A DNA stretch of 64,000 nt from Trichobilharzia regenti (GCA_944472135.2 OX235264.1:93196319-93260318); one strand, 5' to 3'; counted from the stretch's first letter, positions 22,385 through 32,232 are shown. Translations and numbers: made by a program. The notes: generated by a model not told the origin, from the sequence alone.

Positions 22385-22922
22385 TATTTATATTATTATT
22401 ATTTCCTTTAATTCCTAAAGAACATAGGGCTTCAGCCGCTCGTCTCCATTGCGTTCGGTTCTCTACTAGAGTTTTCACCTTGCTCCAAGTCTGCCCACAT
22501 GCTTTCATCTCCTCTTCACATGACCTCCTCCATGTCACCTTCACAATAACAACCAACTCGCCACTTCCCATATGTGTTCCACTCAAGAGCATGGCGTGTG
22601 ATGTCACTTGATGGTTTGTTTTCTTAGAGTATGGCCAATCCACCTCCATTTCTTCCTGCCTATTTATTGCACAATCGGCTCCTGCTGTGTTGATTCGCTC
22701 CCAGAGATCCCTATTGCTGATCTTTTTTGGTTAGCCATCTGATCTTGACTGGTATTGAGTGAAGACAGCTGTTAATGCAGGTCAGGGGTTTGTTTGAGGT
22801 GCTCTTTATGACGCGCCAACTCTCTGATCCATATAGTAGCACTGACTTCACATTGGAGTTGAATATCCGGATCTTATTTTTGATGCTGAGTGCTGGTGAC
22901 CTCCACACAGACTTGAGTAGTT
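22385..22922 (-). mobile_element. RTE-A 3' portion
   Basis: On the - strand from 22922: [20 protein letters not shown], then LLYGSESWRVIK, then a frameshift and [19 protein letters not shown], and the end with GGGCTTCAGCC inverted. Same C-terminal blocks as 8985-9500, with several breaks. Confidence 0.8.
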
Positions 22923-22954
22923 TAGTTTAAACCCGGTAAATGCCGGCATTATTG

Positions 22955-23020
22955 TAATCGCAGAGCCGGAAGAGGAGATTATCGAAAAGAAATATTCTTT
23001 GCTCAAACTTCCTTTTGATT
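22955..23020 (+). mobile_element. PLE terminal motif
   Basis: GAGCCGGAAGAGGAGATTATC followed by GAAAAGAAATATTCTTTGCTC: the same layout as 34922-34965 (GAGCCTGATGAAGAATAGG, TTATCGAAAAGAGTACTC), i.e. a short palindromic stem after GAAAA. A decayed hammerhead-like PLE terminus. Confidence 0.45.
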
Positions 23021-23339
23021 TCATAGTGATATAAAGGTCTGTCTTGACTTTCCGATCCCGATTTCGATATCCTTATTCACGTCGACTACCTGCAGTTGAA
23101 AAAACGCTTGTTGTGCCTAGACAAGTGAAGAAAATGGCTTTCTTCTTTTAAATTTTTCCGGTTGTTAGTGATTGGTGCTCTGTGGTTATTCTTTGGTTCG
23201 TTATCTTCATCACTTCTGTCTTCTCTATTTGTTTTTTAATGTCATTCTACATTACCGATCAAGAGGATTGAATGTTTGGTTGGACACTAGTAACTAGTGT
23301 GACGTGTCTAGTCCTTTCTTTGGTCCTACAGAAGGGAAA
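23021..23339. other. RTE-A-like debris
   Basis: Inverted words such as GAAACGATGCT-type absent; 23040-23240 has weak RTE-A likeness (CTTTCCGATCCCGATTTCGATATCC, TGTTATCTTCATCACTTCTGTCTTCTC). It is likely the continuation of the 22385-22922 copy after a 30-bp interruption. Confidence 0.4.
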
Positions 23340-23344
23340 TTGCG

Positions 23345-23535
23345 AATCCGAATAGCTCAGTGATAACGTCTCTGACTGCAGCATTGGGTGACGTGGGTTT
23401 GAATCTCAGTAGGATGGACATGAGTTCCTCCAAGGTTGCCAGATACGCATTGATGACTGACTGGTGAGTGCCAACTAGCACAAAACCTAGGTCGAAGGCT
23501 TCCTGTGGCTGATTACCTCCAACTATCTAATATCA
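23345..23535 (+). mobile_element. SINE-D tRNA-like element
   Basis: A-box-like AATAGCTCAGTGATAACG and B-box-like GGGTTTGAATCTC spaced as in a tRNA, followed by a body GATGACTGACTGGTGAGTGC. Related sequences occur at 50640-50790 (+) and 50370-50470 (-). Confidence 0.6.
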
Positions 23536-23789
23536 ATAAATCAAGGATTGAATATCCTCAATGGACAATTGATTTGTCTTATGATTTCATCAGCTGCATC
23601 AATTGTCTCTGCAAGGTTTTAACATAGCATGTTTAATGATATATTTTTTTTGTGACTCATTTCCCACGTAAACCAGTGGAATATAAGTCTTCAAGCATAC
23701 ATAACCTTTGAAGTTTTACTGGCAGTTTACACCTCTTCAGCGGTGTTATTGTCTAAGGTATTCACACTTTTATATTTGACTCCTTATAG
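23536..23789. other. Intronic DNA
   Basis: Polypyrimidine-rich approach to the acceptor at 23789; no feature otherwise. Confidence 0.4.
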
Positions 23790-24064
23790 ACAGAATGAAT
23801 GGCTTCAAGGATCCTATAGACAATTAAGTCTTCGCCAGATTAAAATGACTGATTCCAAGTCTTCGCGTCCCTGTCTACCTGATCATCAATCATCAAATAA
23901 GAATTCAAACAGTATAAAGGATAAGATCTATGAAAGTTTTGATAAATTTCTGGAGGATTCTCAAGATGAGTCAAATGGTAGTGAGGGTGGTAGTGCATCG
24001 ACATCATCGATTTCACTTGGTCTTTCAGACAGTGTTCACATGAGTCAAATATCGCCAGGAAAAT
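23790..24064 (+). CDS. Candidate coding exon, possibly a further POP1 exon
   Basis: A 275-nt open segment follows the acceptor CTCCTTATAG and ends at a consensus donor GTAAGT (24065). It begins QNEWLQGSYRQLSLRQIK and becomes a low-complexity Ser/Asp/Glu tract (KFLEDSQDESNGSEGG, then STSSISLGLSDS), typical of a disordered region. It starts with one base of a split codon, exactly the phase left open by the POP1 exon ending at 8156 (AA+A gives Lys), so joining is possible across a 15.6-kb intron. One third of random exon pairs would match in phase, so this is only compatible evidence. The sequence shows no conserved POP1 C-terminal motif that I recognise and could belong to another + strand gene. 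Confidence 0.45.
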
Positions 24065-24173
24065 GTAAGTTCCGTTTCATGAAAATTTGATCTGTGTAGT
24101 TTGTTTGTAACGATTAAGACAAGGGCTAGGCAACAGATGGTTGTTTATTGAAAAAATCAACAGATATTTTTTT

Positions 24174-24370
24174 TGTGCGTCGGTGGCACAGTGGTTAGGA
24201 CTCTCGCCGACTATGCACATGGTCCGAGGTTCGATCCCCCCTACCGACGCACACCTGATATCTATGGTCGGCCTCTGAAATTTGGGCTACCAATATCCAT
24301 GCTGAAAATTCCATACTTGTACGAAAAATACAGTGTGGAATTAAGCTGTAATCAAAAAATAAAAAAATCA
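24174..24370 (+). mobile_element. SINE-C, complete copy
   Basis: Head GCGTCGGTGGCACAGTGGTT with the A box TGGCACAGTGG, B box GAGGTTCGATCCCC, body ATCTATGGTCGGCCTCTG, tail GCTGAAAATTCCATACTTGTA... and a poly-A-rich end. The A/B boxes imply an internal pol III promoter. The tail resembles the CR1 3' terminus (inverse of 55045-55085). Confidence 0.8.
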
Positions 24371-24479
24371 ACAGATATTTATAAATTTTTATGCACATTA
24401 TTATTCGTTATTTGTTAGCAGAGAGGAACAGCGTCTTCTGACTGTTTGTTTTCCTGCCGAAGGTTATTCTGTCATCTCT

Positions 24480-27010
24480 TTGTTGCCGTTACTTAGACAG
24501 TCCGTTGATGTACCCCGGCCGACAACTTCTACCTTGCCGTGGTGGTCGAGCTTGAATACCTCAGTGACCCAACAATATAAACTGGCTGGGACTCATGTTC
24601 CTGTCTGTCTGTCTGTTTTCAACATAGAACTTTGCACAAATGTGCGGAAGTTCAAGTCGCCACATTCCGTGTAGCACGCGAAGCAAGAGAAGAAAGTACA
24701 AGAAAAGCATAATAGAAACAGTGAGCAGAGGTGTGAGACAAAGGAGTAATAAAGAAATACAAAACAATTTCATTGAAGATCATAAGTCACAGGGAGTGGA
24801 TGCATCTGCGCCACTGAGAACGATTTTGAGCCATGTCACCAATTGTTTCCAACCATAGATTTTTGCCGTCCCGAGGACCCCAACCTGGAAGTCTACACCT
24901 TCCTACGTGGCTAAGACCAACTGTTGTGGATTTCATTGACTGATGCCAAGTTTTTGTTTGACCGCCACTAGCTTTTTTCCAGCCTGACCCTACATCCGCT
25001 AACATAGCTCGTCGAGGGAGGCGATGACTTGGCATACGTAACACATGTCCTAACCATCTCAGTCGACGTAGCTTCACGACTTCGTCGATTGATTTCCCTT
25101 GTTTACCTAGAACTCTACGCCTAACCTCCATGTTGCTCACCTTATTATGCCACTTTACACGGGAAATAGAACGCAGGCACCTATGATCAAAGGCAGCTAG
25201 TCTTTTCATGTCTTCCACTCTCAGTGGCCAGGTCTCACAACCATAAAGGAGGACGGAGCGGACTGATGAGCAGTACACCCGCCCTTTGGTCGATAGTCGA
25301 ACATCTCGTCTACGCCAGAGTCGGCGTAAACTAACAAATGCGAAACGAGCCCCTTGTATTCGTGCTGAGATTTCGTCAGAGATCAGCCCGTTGGGGCTGA
25401 TGGTACTTCCCAAATAAGTGAAGCAGTCAACGTGCTCTACCACTTCATTTCCTATTTTTAAACTAGGCGTCGATGTAGTCCATTCCTGTAACATCATCTT
25501 GCATTTGGCGGGAGCGAATCGCATGCCAAACATTCGTAGATTGCGGCTCAAGGTGTTTAGAAGACTCTGCATTTTGTCAGCGTCTTCGCCTAGAAGGACT
25601 ATATCGTCTGCATATTCCAAGTCAACGAGATTATTCCCAGGTAGCAAGTCAATCCCTGAATCGCTGAAGTCACCTAGGGTTAAGTCCATTAACACATCTA
25701 TGATGAAGTTGAATAGAAAAGGAGATAATGGGCATCCTTGACGGACACCACTGGTCGTCATCAGTTCAGATGACAGCTCGCCGTAAGCCCTCACCTGGCT
25801 GTATGAGTACGAATAGAGTGCCTTAATCAGTGCAATATATTTTCTTGGAATTCCCTTTACAGCCAAGCATCTCCAGAGAACTTCCCGATCGACAGAGTCG
25901 AATGCTGCCTTTAGGTCAAGAAATATAATGACTGTTGGACGCCGGTAGGAATGCCTATGTTCTAGAATCTGTCGGAGGGTGAAGATATGAACAATACACC
26001 CTCTTCCTGGTCTAAAGCCTGCCTGGCTCTCTCGTGTTTGTGCTTCCCGAGCACCACTCAGTCTACGCATGATTATTGAGCCTAAGACTTTAGATACTAT
26101 ATTAGTCAAGCTAATCCCTCTGTGATTATCGCAGGAAGACTTGTCTCCCTTCTTGTATATGGGGATAATCAGTGACTTACACCAACCCGATGGGACTTCT
26201 TCTGATTCCCAAACGCTGCCTAGTACCTCAGTTAATCCGGACAGTAAGCTGTCTCCACCGTACTTAAATACCTCTGGCGTCATTCCATCAGGTCCCGCTG
26301 CTTTGCCTAGTTTCAGATTGGTGACAGCTTTAGTAACCTCAGTTAGTGACGGAGGACCTGTATCTATATCCCATTCAGGGAGGTGTTGGATGCTCGGAAG
26401 GTTGAGCGTGGCTGTGGGCAAATTAAACTGCTCCTCATAATGCTCTTTCCAACGATCCAGTCGTCTATCCTGTGAGCTAATTATAGTGCCATTTTTTTCC
26501 GAGATTGTCTCACTAATGATTTGTCTTCTCCCACCCGTTTCCCTGATGAGTCCAAAGAGTTGCCTGGTGTTGCCTATCCTCAAAGCTTTCTCCATCTCTT
26601 TGGCTTTTGTCGCCCACCACTGTTCACGGTCCTTGCGGAGACTTTTCGTAAGTTTCCTCTTGTGCAGCTTTCGCTCCTCATTGAATTCGGAGCTCGCCGG
26701 AATAAGTCTTCTAGCATCTATCTATGTTCCTGCAGGTCCTCCCATGTCAGGAAGGTTGTTTGGATAGCGGTTAGACTAAAAGCAGTTACCGTGGGGTACA
26801 TGGGCTCTAGAATCCAATGGGATCAAATGGCGTATGGACCCATATTGGTCACCGGCAACCATGGAAATGCAGCTCTTGACACTGTTCCGTTGCCTTGCAG
26901 ATTGGACTCCAAGTCAAAGGCTTGCGGGGGTGGTCCCTTAATAAAACCATCTGCTACGGTCTGGATACCTGGGCAGTATCTCAGCCCTCACACAATAAAT
27001 GAAATGAAAC
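24480..27010 (-). mobile_element. RTE-B non-LTR retrotransposon, endonuclease region missing
   Basis: On the - strand: a 5' untranslated region (27010 to about 26720), then a large RT ORF (24787-26595, open from about 26715), then a 3' untranslated tail to about 24480 (end of the tail GTTGAAAACAGACAGACAGACAG-like). The APE endonuclease normally encoded between 5' UTR and RT is absent: the UTR is fused directly to the linker before RT (reading ERKLHKRKLTKSLRKDREQW). The copy seems recent, as the RT frame is intact. Confidence 0.8.
24787..26595 (-). CDS. RTE-clade reverse transcriptase ORF (602 codons)
   Basis: Intact RT with motifs in order: GKAAGPDGMTPEVFK (RT0/1), IIPIYKKGDKSSCDNHRGIS (motif 1/2), QAGFRPGRGC, FLDLKAAFDSVDREVLW (motif A, catalytic Asp), SGVRQGCPLSPFLFNFIID (motif B), LEYADDIVLLGED (motif C, catalytic DD), then FTYLGSTISPNG, VLLYGCETWPLRVEDMKRL and RLRWLGHVLRMPSHRLPRRA. 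This architecture and the C-terminal block are typical of RTE-clade elements such as the schistosome SR2 group. The enzyme would copy its own RNA at a nick (target-primed reverse transcription). Without its endonuclease domain this copy cannot be autonomous. Start is uncertain: the open frame extends upstream of the Met at 26595. Confidence 0.9.
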   Translation of the reverse strand: MEKALRIGNTRQLFGLIRETGGRRQIISETISEKNGTIISSQDRRLDRWKEHYEEQFNLPTATLNLPSIQHLPEWDIDTGPPSLTEVTKAVTNLKLGKAAGPDGMTPEVFKYGGDSLLSGLTEVLGSVWESEEVPSGWCKSLIIPIYKKGDKSSCDNHRGISLTNIVSKVLGSIIMRRLSGAREAQTRESQAGFRPGRGCIVHIFTLRQILEHRHSYRRPTVIIFLDLKAAFDSVDREVLWRCLAVKGIPRKYIALIKALYSYSYSQVRAYGELSSELMTTSGVRQGCPLSPFLFNFIIDVLMDLTLGDFSDSGIDLLPGNNLVDLEYADDIVLLGEDADKMQSLLNTLSRNLRMFGMRFAPAKCKMMLQEWTTSTPSLKIGNEVVEHVDCFTYLGSTISPNGLISDEISARIQGARFAFVSLRRLWRRRDVRLSTKGRVYCSSVRSVLLYGCETWPLRVEDMKRLAAFDHRCLRSISRVKWHNKVSNMEVRRRVLGKQGKSIDEVVKLRRLRWLGHVLRMPSHRLPRRAMLADVGSGWKKASGGQTKTWHQSMKSTTVGLSHVGRCRLPGWGPRDGKNLWLETIGDMAQNRSQWRRCIHSL

Positions 27011-27294
27011 AATAAACTATCACTGAAACTTATGGCGCGCTCGTAACAGCGTTTATGTATCTGTTAATCGTATTTGCGCACATTAAGTCTGCTATGATTG
27101 GTTGTTGAGTTCCTCAAGGTTAGACTCTGTTCTTGTTTTTTTCTCATGACTCCGATTTGGGACGCAAACATTGACGTAAATTGCTGCCTCAATTGCGTCT
27201 TGCAGACAGTTCTCAACACAGTAGTAGTAAGTAACTAGTGCGTAGTGTTCTTTGTTCGGTACGGACTGTATTCTATCATCATTAGCTGACATTG
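27011..27294. other. Intergenic repeats, unassigned
   Basis: No recognisable feature; short - frame at 27092-27292 has no motif. Confidence 0.3.
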
Positions 27295-27565
27295 AAAAAT
27301 CACCTGGGACTACTGCCAGACAGTTGTTGTGTCCGACTAGGTTGAGAGAGACTCTTCGGCGTACACATCCACCGGGGTTTGAACCACGATATTTCGGTTT
27401 CCAGGCGAACTTGTAGATCGTTAAGCCACTGTGACCCTATCCATTAGCCAGCTCATGAATTCCAATTTCTCTCACTTCACGATATTATATGTGCGGCCAC
27501 TAGCCAATGTCATTAGGGGCAGGTATTTGTCCTCACCCGGACCTGCTGTGAAGTCGTGACCATTA
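27295..27565 (-). mobile_element. HH-B element
   Basis: Inverted HH-B: ACTACTGCCAGACAGTTGTTG (stem I / cleavage side), GAGAGACTCTTCGGCG (core side, decayed), GGGTTTGAACCACG (B box) and the leader GCCCATGAATTC-like to CGACCACTAGCCAATG-like. Ribozyme stem II is expanded and the GAAA is lost. Confidence 0.6.
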
Positions 27566-27614
27566 GTAGGGTAATAATTATCGAAGGTTCTGCATATATA
27601 TTATATATTTATAT

Positions 27615-27947
27615 TCAGATATCGGGATTCACCCATATATGTAGAGCTTCCACAGTCAGTCTTTCTTTATATGAACCAAAACCTTTCTGTAAAACCTTAG
27701 TCTTATCAAAGTCGATTTTGTGTTCCGTTTCTATTGAATGTAGTGCAATCGCTGAGTTGTTTTCTAGCTTCTTCAAGTATGCAGAAATCTTTAGAACCAC
27801 CTTTAGACACTGTTTATGCTCTTTCACTGATATATTTACCTGTCTGGAAGTTTCTCCTACATATACAGCAACGTCACAGTCCCCACAATTGATCTGGTAC
27901 ACACAATTCTGTTGGTTTTCTTCTTCTATTTTATCCTTAACCTTCAC
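27615..27947 (-). pseudogene. PLE GIY-YIG endonuclease fragment
   Basis: NCVYQINCGDCDVAVYVGET (the GIY motif as VYQI, the YIG as VYVG), then SRQVNISVKEHKQCLK and SAIALHSIETEHKIDFDKTK. The catalytic R in 'T-[SG]-R-x-[LV]' and 'EH' follow the usual PLE pattern. It would cut the target site for insertion. Confidence 0.85.
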
Positions 27948-28121
27948 TAGTGATGAGCGTAAGGTGTTAGCTGTACGAAAATCGTTAGGGATTCAATTGA
28001 CCTCATCCGATGTTTCTTTGCTAACCCAATTCTTAGCAACAGGTTTCGATACATCCTTATCTTTACATTGTAAATATCTTTTAATGAAGGATTTAGGATA
28101 ATTATTTGATTCAAGGGTGCA

Positions 28122-28421
28122 CTAAACCAATTTCAGTTCCTTGCCAATCTCTTCCTCCTCAGTAACTAGACGTTTGGCTCTGTTAATCAGATTCTTGGCC
28201 ACCGTTGCTTTGGTGATAAATGGCTGTGCTGAATAGTAGTAGTCTAGGTATCTATCCGAATTTGTCGGATTTCTGAAAATGTCTATTTTAAATTTACCAT
28301 CTAGTTTTCTTTGTACTAAACACTCCAGGAACGTCAAATAATTCTCGTCGGATTCAACCTTTTTGGAAAACTTGATGGTTTCTGACATATTGTTTATTAA
28401 GTGAAGAAGTTCATTCAACAA
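28122..28421 (-). pseudogene. PLE RT thumb/linker fragment
   Basis: FSKKVESDENYLTFLECLVQ, then KIDIFRNPTNSDRYLDYYYS. This matches 'E-x-x-x-x-[LI]-x-F-L-[DE]' followed by '[VI]-[YF]-R-x-P-T-x-[ST]-x-x-Y-L' after the RT palm in PLEs. Confidence 0.8.
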
Positions 28422-28470
28422 ACTAGGTTCGATTATGGCGAAGGTATCTCATGCACGTATCTTAACCACA

Positions 28471-28662
28471 TTATCGGAGGACTAGAGCATCTAATGAGCA
28501 CATAAACAGATTGGCGACAAGCGGAGATACTGGTGATCCCATAGCAATACCTTCTGTTTGACAGTAAAGAACCCCTCTAAATGTAAATAACGTGGAACGT
28601 GGACAAAGTTCTAATGCCTTTATAATTTCGTCTGGATTTAAAGGAGAACGTTTCAAAACCAA
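28471..28662 (-). pseudogene. PLE RT fragment, motif B region
   Basis: ALELCPRSTLFTFRGVLYCQ, then TEGIAMGSPVSPLVANLFM. The G-x-[AP]-M-G-S-P-[VL]-S-P-x-x-A-[ND]-[LI]-[FY]-M block is the PLE version of RT motif B. The frame breaks soon after, before the catalytic Y-x-DD motif, which should follow about 40 residues downstream. Confidence 0.85.
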
Positions 28663-28720
28663 TAAATGTTCCTTTTATATATATAAACCTCTGTTATTTT
28701 TTAATTTCGATTAGTTTCCT

Positions 28721-28974
28721 TGAAGAAGTTCGGATCAGATTAGCGAACGAAACTTTGAAATTGCTTATTTCAATTTCACTGAGATTTTACAAATATAATT
28801 TTTTTTACAAATGTTTATTTAATAGTCATTTGACTTAGGTACCTTATAGTTAGGAGTGATTCTATGACGTATTCTAAGCTACATTGCTGATTGTAGCGTT
28901 TCTGTTTTCAATTAATAATATATGTATTATTTAAATATTGAATGTTAAATTATGACTATTGAAAATTTTAAAAA
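28721..28974. other. PLE-adjacent AT-rich DNA
   Basis: 28715-28790 has TTCCTTGAAGAAGTTCGGATC and AACGAAACTTTGAAATTGC, a PLE-terminus-like layout; nothing else. Confidence 0.35.
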
Positions 28975-28984
28975 GACGGTCAGA

Positions 28985-29030
28985 TAGACGACAATTTTCT
29001 TTTCGACGAAACCCTCATCAGTTGGGCTTT
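28985..29030 (-). ncRNA. Hammerhead-like motif at PLE end
   Basis: On the - strand: CTGATGAG then a short stem II segment GGGTTTCGTC and GAAAA, then GAAAATTGTC. The CUGAUGA and GAAA core boxes are canonical; stem II is weak (one mismatch) and stem III is imperfect compared with GAAAATTTTC at 33791. Confidence 0.5.
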
Positions 29031-29059
29031 CTGGTTGGTCTACATAATTCAATTTAGAT

Positions 29060-29230
29060 GTGTCTCGTCGATTGAAGCTGACATGTCAGCATGAGATCGA
29101 GCAGTTTGGTCCAATCAATCGACGGTAAAAATCTAAATATTGGATTAAATCACTAATAAGACCGGTTGTACAAAAGGTGGCTTTCATGGCCCAAATGGTC
29201 TAGCAAATAACGCTTCGGCGTTCGGGATTA
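29060..29230 (+). mobile_element. HH-A (SM-alpha type) fragment
   Basis: Collinear with 60340-60490: CATGTCAGCATGAGATCGAG, TCCAATCAATCGACGG, and the tRNA-like CATGGCCCAAATGGTCTAGC. Lost before the B box and ribozyme. Confidence 0.7.
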
Positions 29231-29494
29231 AAAATGTAATGAAAACAAAAAAGGACAAGAAGTTCGGTTAAAAACACAACATAGTAGTGTAGATCGGAAT
29301 TAAAAAAGTAGAAATAACATCAGTAAACAGGAAAATTGTATTAGAAAGGTAAAAGGATAATCTGTACTCATAGGACTAACCTTTTATGATGGCCATGGTG
29401 GAGACAACGGCTGGACATATTTCCTTTGAATACATAGTATTGCATTAAAGCTTTGAGATCGCTAATGCTTCAACTCTGCCCAGATGTTACAGGA

Positions 29495-29860
29495 TTTCAT
29501 CATGAGCTGACAATGGTTAGAGAACCATTTGAAAACCAACGAGGAATGCTGCCAAACAGCTGTTTCGTCCTATTTTGAGACTCTTCATCGGTACACAACC
29601 ACCAAGATTCGAACCCAGGACCTTCTGGTTACAAGGCGAGCTAGTATACCATTAAGTCACTGGGACCCGATCCAATGGCTTTCCCATGAATTCTAATTTC
29701 TGTCAATTCACGATGTAGCGCGACCCCTAGCCAATATTTTTGGCGAGTATTTGTCCTCACACCCAACCTGCTGCATCCTATTGATCACGACATCTCACTA
29801 GAACCCCAGGTAACTACCTACCTGAATAGGGTAGGTCGCCAGTGAGCATCTCATTCATAT
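29495..29860 (-). mobile_element. HH-B element
   Basis: Near-full length, inverted. Left end GATTTCATCATGAGCTGACA; ribozyme CCGATGAAGAGTCTCAAAATAGGACGAAAC (U-to-C change in the core); B box GGTTCGAATC region; A box in TAATGGTATACTAGCTCGCC; leader CGCGACCCCTAGCC-inverted. Confidence 0.75.
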
Positions 29861-29869
29861 TCAAGTATT

Positions 29870-30240
29870 GGTTTGTAGTGATTTGATTGATTGGTTACAG
29901 GATTTCATCATGAGCTGACATTGGTTGGGGAACCATTGGAAAACCTGAAAGTATTGGACATGGATGAATAGCGGTTGCGCTTTATCGTGAATTAGCAGAA
30001 GTTAGAATTCATGGGCCATTGGATCAGGCTCCAGTGGCTTAATGGTCTACGATCTCGCCTTGTAACCAGAAAGTCCTGGGTTCGAACCTCGTGGTGTGGG
30101 TTCGTACTGTTGAAGAGTCTCAAACTAGGACGAAACAGCTGTCCAGTACCTCTAGCTGGTTTCCCAGTGGGTCTCTAACCAATATCAGCTCATGATGAAA
30201 TCCTGTAACCAATCAAATCCCTACAAACCAACACTTATAT
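29870..30240 (+). mobile_element. HH-B element with inverted head
   Basis: 29870-29960 is the 3' end in inverted orientation (GATTGGTTACAGGATTTCAT). 29961-30240 is a + copy: tRNA-like A box TGGCTTAATGGTCTACGA, B box GGGTTCGAACC, ribozyme GTTGAAGAGTCTCAAACTAG then GACGAAACAGCTGTCCAGTA, 3' end ATCCTGTAACCAATCAAATCC. Arms of about 50 bp can pair. Confidence 0.75.
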
Positions 30241-31065
30241 ATACTCAGAGGTCATGATCTCACTCTCTCTAAGAAGTTTGATCGGACCTTGTGTATGACT
30301 TTGAAGGACATTTCAAAAAGAGCTGGATGTTCTGAGTTCATCAGATGTTCTGTTGCTGAACTATATAAACACTTTTGTTCTCCCTTTGATAGCCAGCTAG
30401 CCAGCCTGGATAGCGTTTTACAAACAGACCCGTGTTATGGTCAATGTACTTAGTTCCGAAATAGCCAGTGAACTCATATATACTTGTTGATATGACTCAT
30501 CTTTAACATACTGATGGAATAGTTTCTTGGAAGAAAATGTCACTCGTAGACTGTCGGTGAAGTGTGTTTTAGTGAGAGATTTCGAAAGTTGTATATGGAG
30601 AATTTCCGCTTCAGTATCACTCTTGAATTCGAGATGAAGCATCAGCGTCTTTTGAGAGGGGTGTAGGCGACTTGAGCCTGCTCAGACGTTTTCTTAGGCT
30701 TCAGATTCCTGAATCCATCAGGATTCCTTGGAGATTTTGCAGTTATACTCAAGTGAACTATTCAGTAAATGCTTTCCGGATCCTCGAGGAAAGAGATTAT
30801 AATGAGCTTTCTCTTTCTCCCTAGTGGAACACAACTTTGAAAACTGATGAACTGACTATTCCATTCGGGCATTTTGTATATGGATCTCCTTAGCGAGTTA
30901 TCAGCATATCTTAGGAGTTGAACATCCAGGAAATGGAAGTCTGGGTTGTATTCAACTTCTGGAATGAAGTCGATGTTTCGGTGGGCATTACTGAAGGTTT
31001 GGAGTAGGTTTCTGTCATTCAAATTCTCATCGCGAATAATGGAAGTGTATCTCTTCTAGAAATGG
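30240..31065 (-). mobile_element. PLE fragment: RT end to GIY-YIG
   Basis: - strand frames: 30762-31022 (NDRNLLQTFSNAHRNIDFIP, then YNPDFHFLDVQLLRYADNSL, then KMPEWNSQFISFQSCVPLG), the PLE RT thumb region, and 30418-30642 (LHLEFKSDTEAEILHIQLSK), then GIY-YIG relic words at 30240-30420. Same family as 46230-46970 and 47815-48250. Confidence 0.75.
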
Positions 31066-31099
31066 AGCTCATTCATAGGTGATGATAAGAAAATGTTGC

Positions 31100-31240
31100 C
31101 TTCGATGACCATAAAACAATCGACCAGCTATCTGGTAGTACTCCTTGGTGGTTCTTAATATTTCTATTACTGATATCAATTCGTGATCAAACTCAAAACA
31201 AATCCAATCCCCACAAACACCCTCACAAAATGGTATTGTA
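31100..31240 (+). mobile_element. HH-B 3' end
   Basis: TGGTAGTACTCCTTGGTGG, CTGATATCAATTCGTGATCA and AATCCAATCCCCACAAAC match the HH-B 3' end. Confidence 0.55.
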
Positions 31241-31254
31241 GAAGTGACTAACCT

Positions 31255-31560
31255 AAAATGACTCCTAGGTTCACGATTACAAGTGAAGAGGTTGACTAAT
31301 TACTCACTTATTCGGGAGACTGCGCCAATCTTAATGTCCTGACTCCTGGCCAAAAAATACCTAGCACGGATACAAAAGGCCGGTGTAGTATTTCCCAACA
31401 TACATCATTTCTGAGTTAGACGCGATTTTAAGACAGACTAACGGTTTTCTGACCATAGCTGACCGCATCCTATCTCTCCTTTCAAGTGGTATAAAATGAT
31501 AAATAATACAGAGGTTAAGCCTCTCATAGTGTTGGGTAAGGAGGGTATCAGCTAACTATT
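31255..31560 (+). mobile_element. RTE-B fragment
   Basis: Degenerate match to the F-T-Y-L-G-S region through the V-R-L-[SA] block (compare 47400-47600). Confidence 0.5.
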
Positions 31561-31744
31561 CCAACGTCTGTTAACTCCAAGCTAGACTCTACTAAGATGA
31601 ACAGCTTCTTATCAGGAATCAGCAAATGGTCTTCGTCTAATGGCCTTAAACTAAATCCTTCCAAATATCAGACTGTTAATTTCAGTTTCCGATATAAACC
31701 AAATCTAAATGAATTTTAATTTTTTTTTTAATTTAATTAATTTT

Positions 31745-31922
31745 TGACTACAGCTTGATTCCACACCGTATTTTTGGTACAAGTATGGAATTTTCAGCAT
31801 GGATATCGGTAGCCCAAATTTCGCAGGCCGACCATAGATATCAGGTGTGCGTCGGCGAGGGCTCGAACCCGGGACCATGTGCATGGTCGGCGAGAGTCCT
31901 TACCACTGTGCCACCGACGCAC
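31745..31922 (-). mobile_element. SINE-C, complete copy
   Basis: Inverted complete copy: tail at 31745 (TACAGCTTGATTCCACACCG), body ATCTATGGTCGGCC inverted, B box GGGTTCGAGCCC on the - strand, A box TGGCACAGTGG at the right end (CCACTGTGCCACCGACGCAC in + sense). Confidence 0.8.
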
Positions 31923-32232
31923 ATTATTATTATAAAATCATAGAAAGGGGAAAAATAATAATAATGATGATGATAATGGCAAGGAAATCAATAAAGATAG
32001 AGGGATTATTTTTGGGTAATAGGCAAGAAATCATAAAAGACTATTCTGACGATCAGACAGATAGCCGACAGGAAAGGATAAACCATATTTGGCCTGTACA
32101 AACAAAACTGACTGACAACCTGTCACCCAGTGAAAATGAAAAAGGAAATCAAGACGAACCGGACGAACCAGTTGAATAGAGAACATTGCCTGATGAACTT
32201 TTTTTAAGTATGCGGACGATCTAACTATTTCA

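Larger units (their letters stand above)
27590..28720 (-). mobile_element. PLE with RT C-terminal half and GIY-YIG nuclease
   Basis: On the - strand from 28720: RT palm fragment (28471-28662), then a frame-shifted RT thumb (28122-28421), then the GIY-YIG domain (27615-27947). RT plus C-terminal GIY-YIG is unique to Penelope-like elements. Frames are separated by stops, so the copy is dead but recent enough to read. The 5' half of RT is truncated at about 28700. Confidence 0.85.
28975..29490 (-). mobile_element. PLE 3' region with a hammerhead-like terminus
   Basis: Inverted copy of the PLE 3' segment seen at 33260-33840 (+) and 45660-46230 (-): shared words GATGGCCATGG, AAGAAGTTCGG and CTCTGCCCAGATG. 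An HH-A fragment interrupts it at 29060-29230. The terminal 28985-29030 has a hammerhead-like core. Confidence 0.7.

Noticed and set aside
26521..27015. 164-codon + frame
   Set aside because: It is antisense to the RTE-B RT ORF and its 5' UTR.
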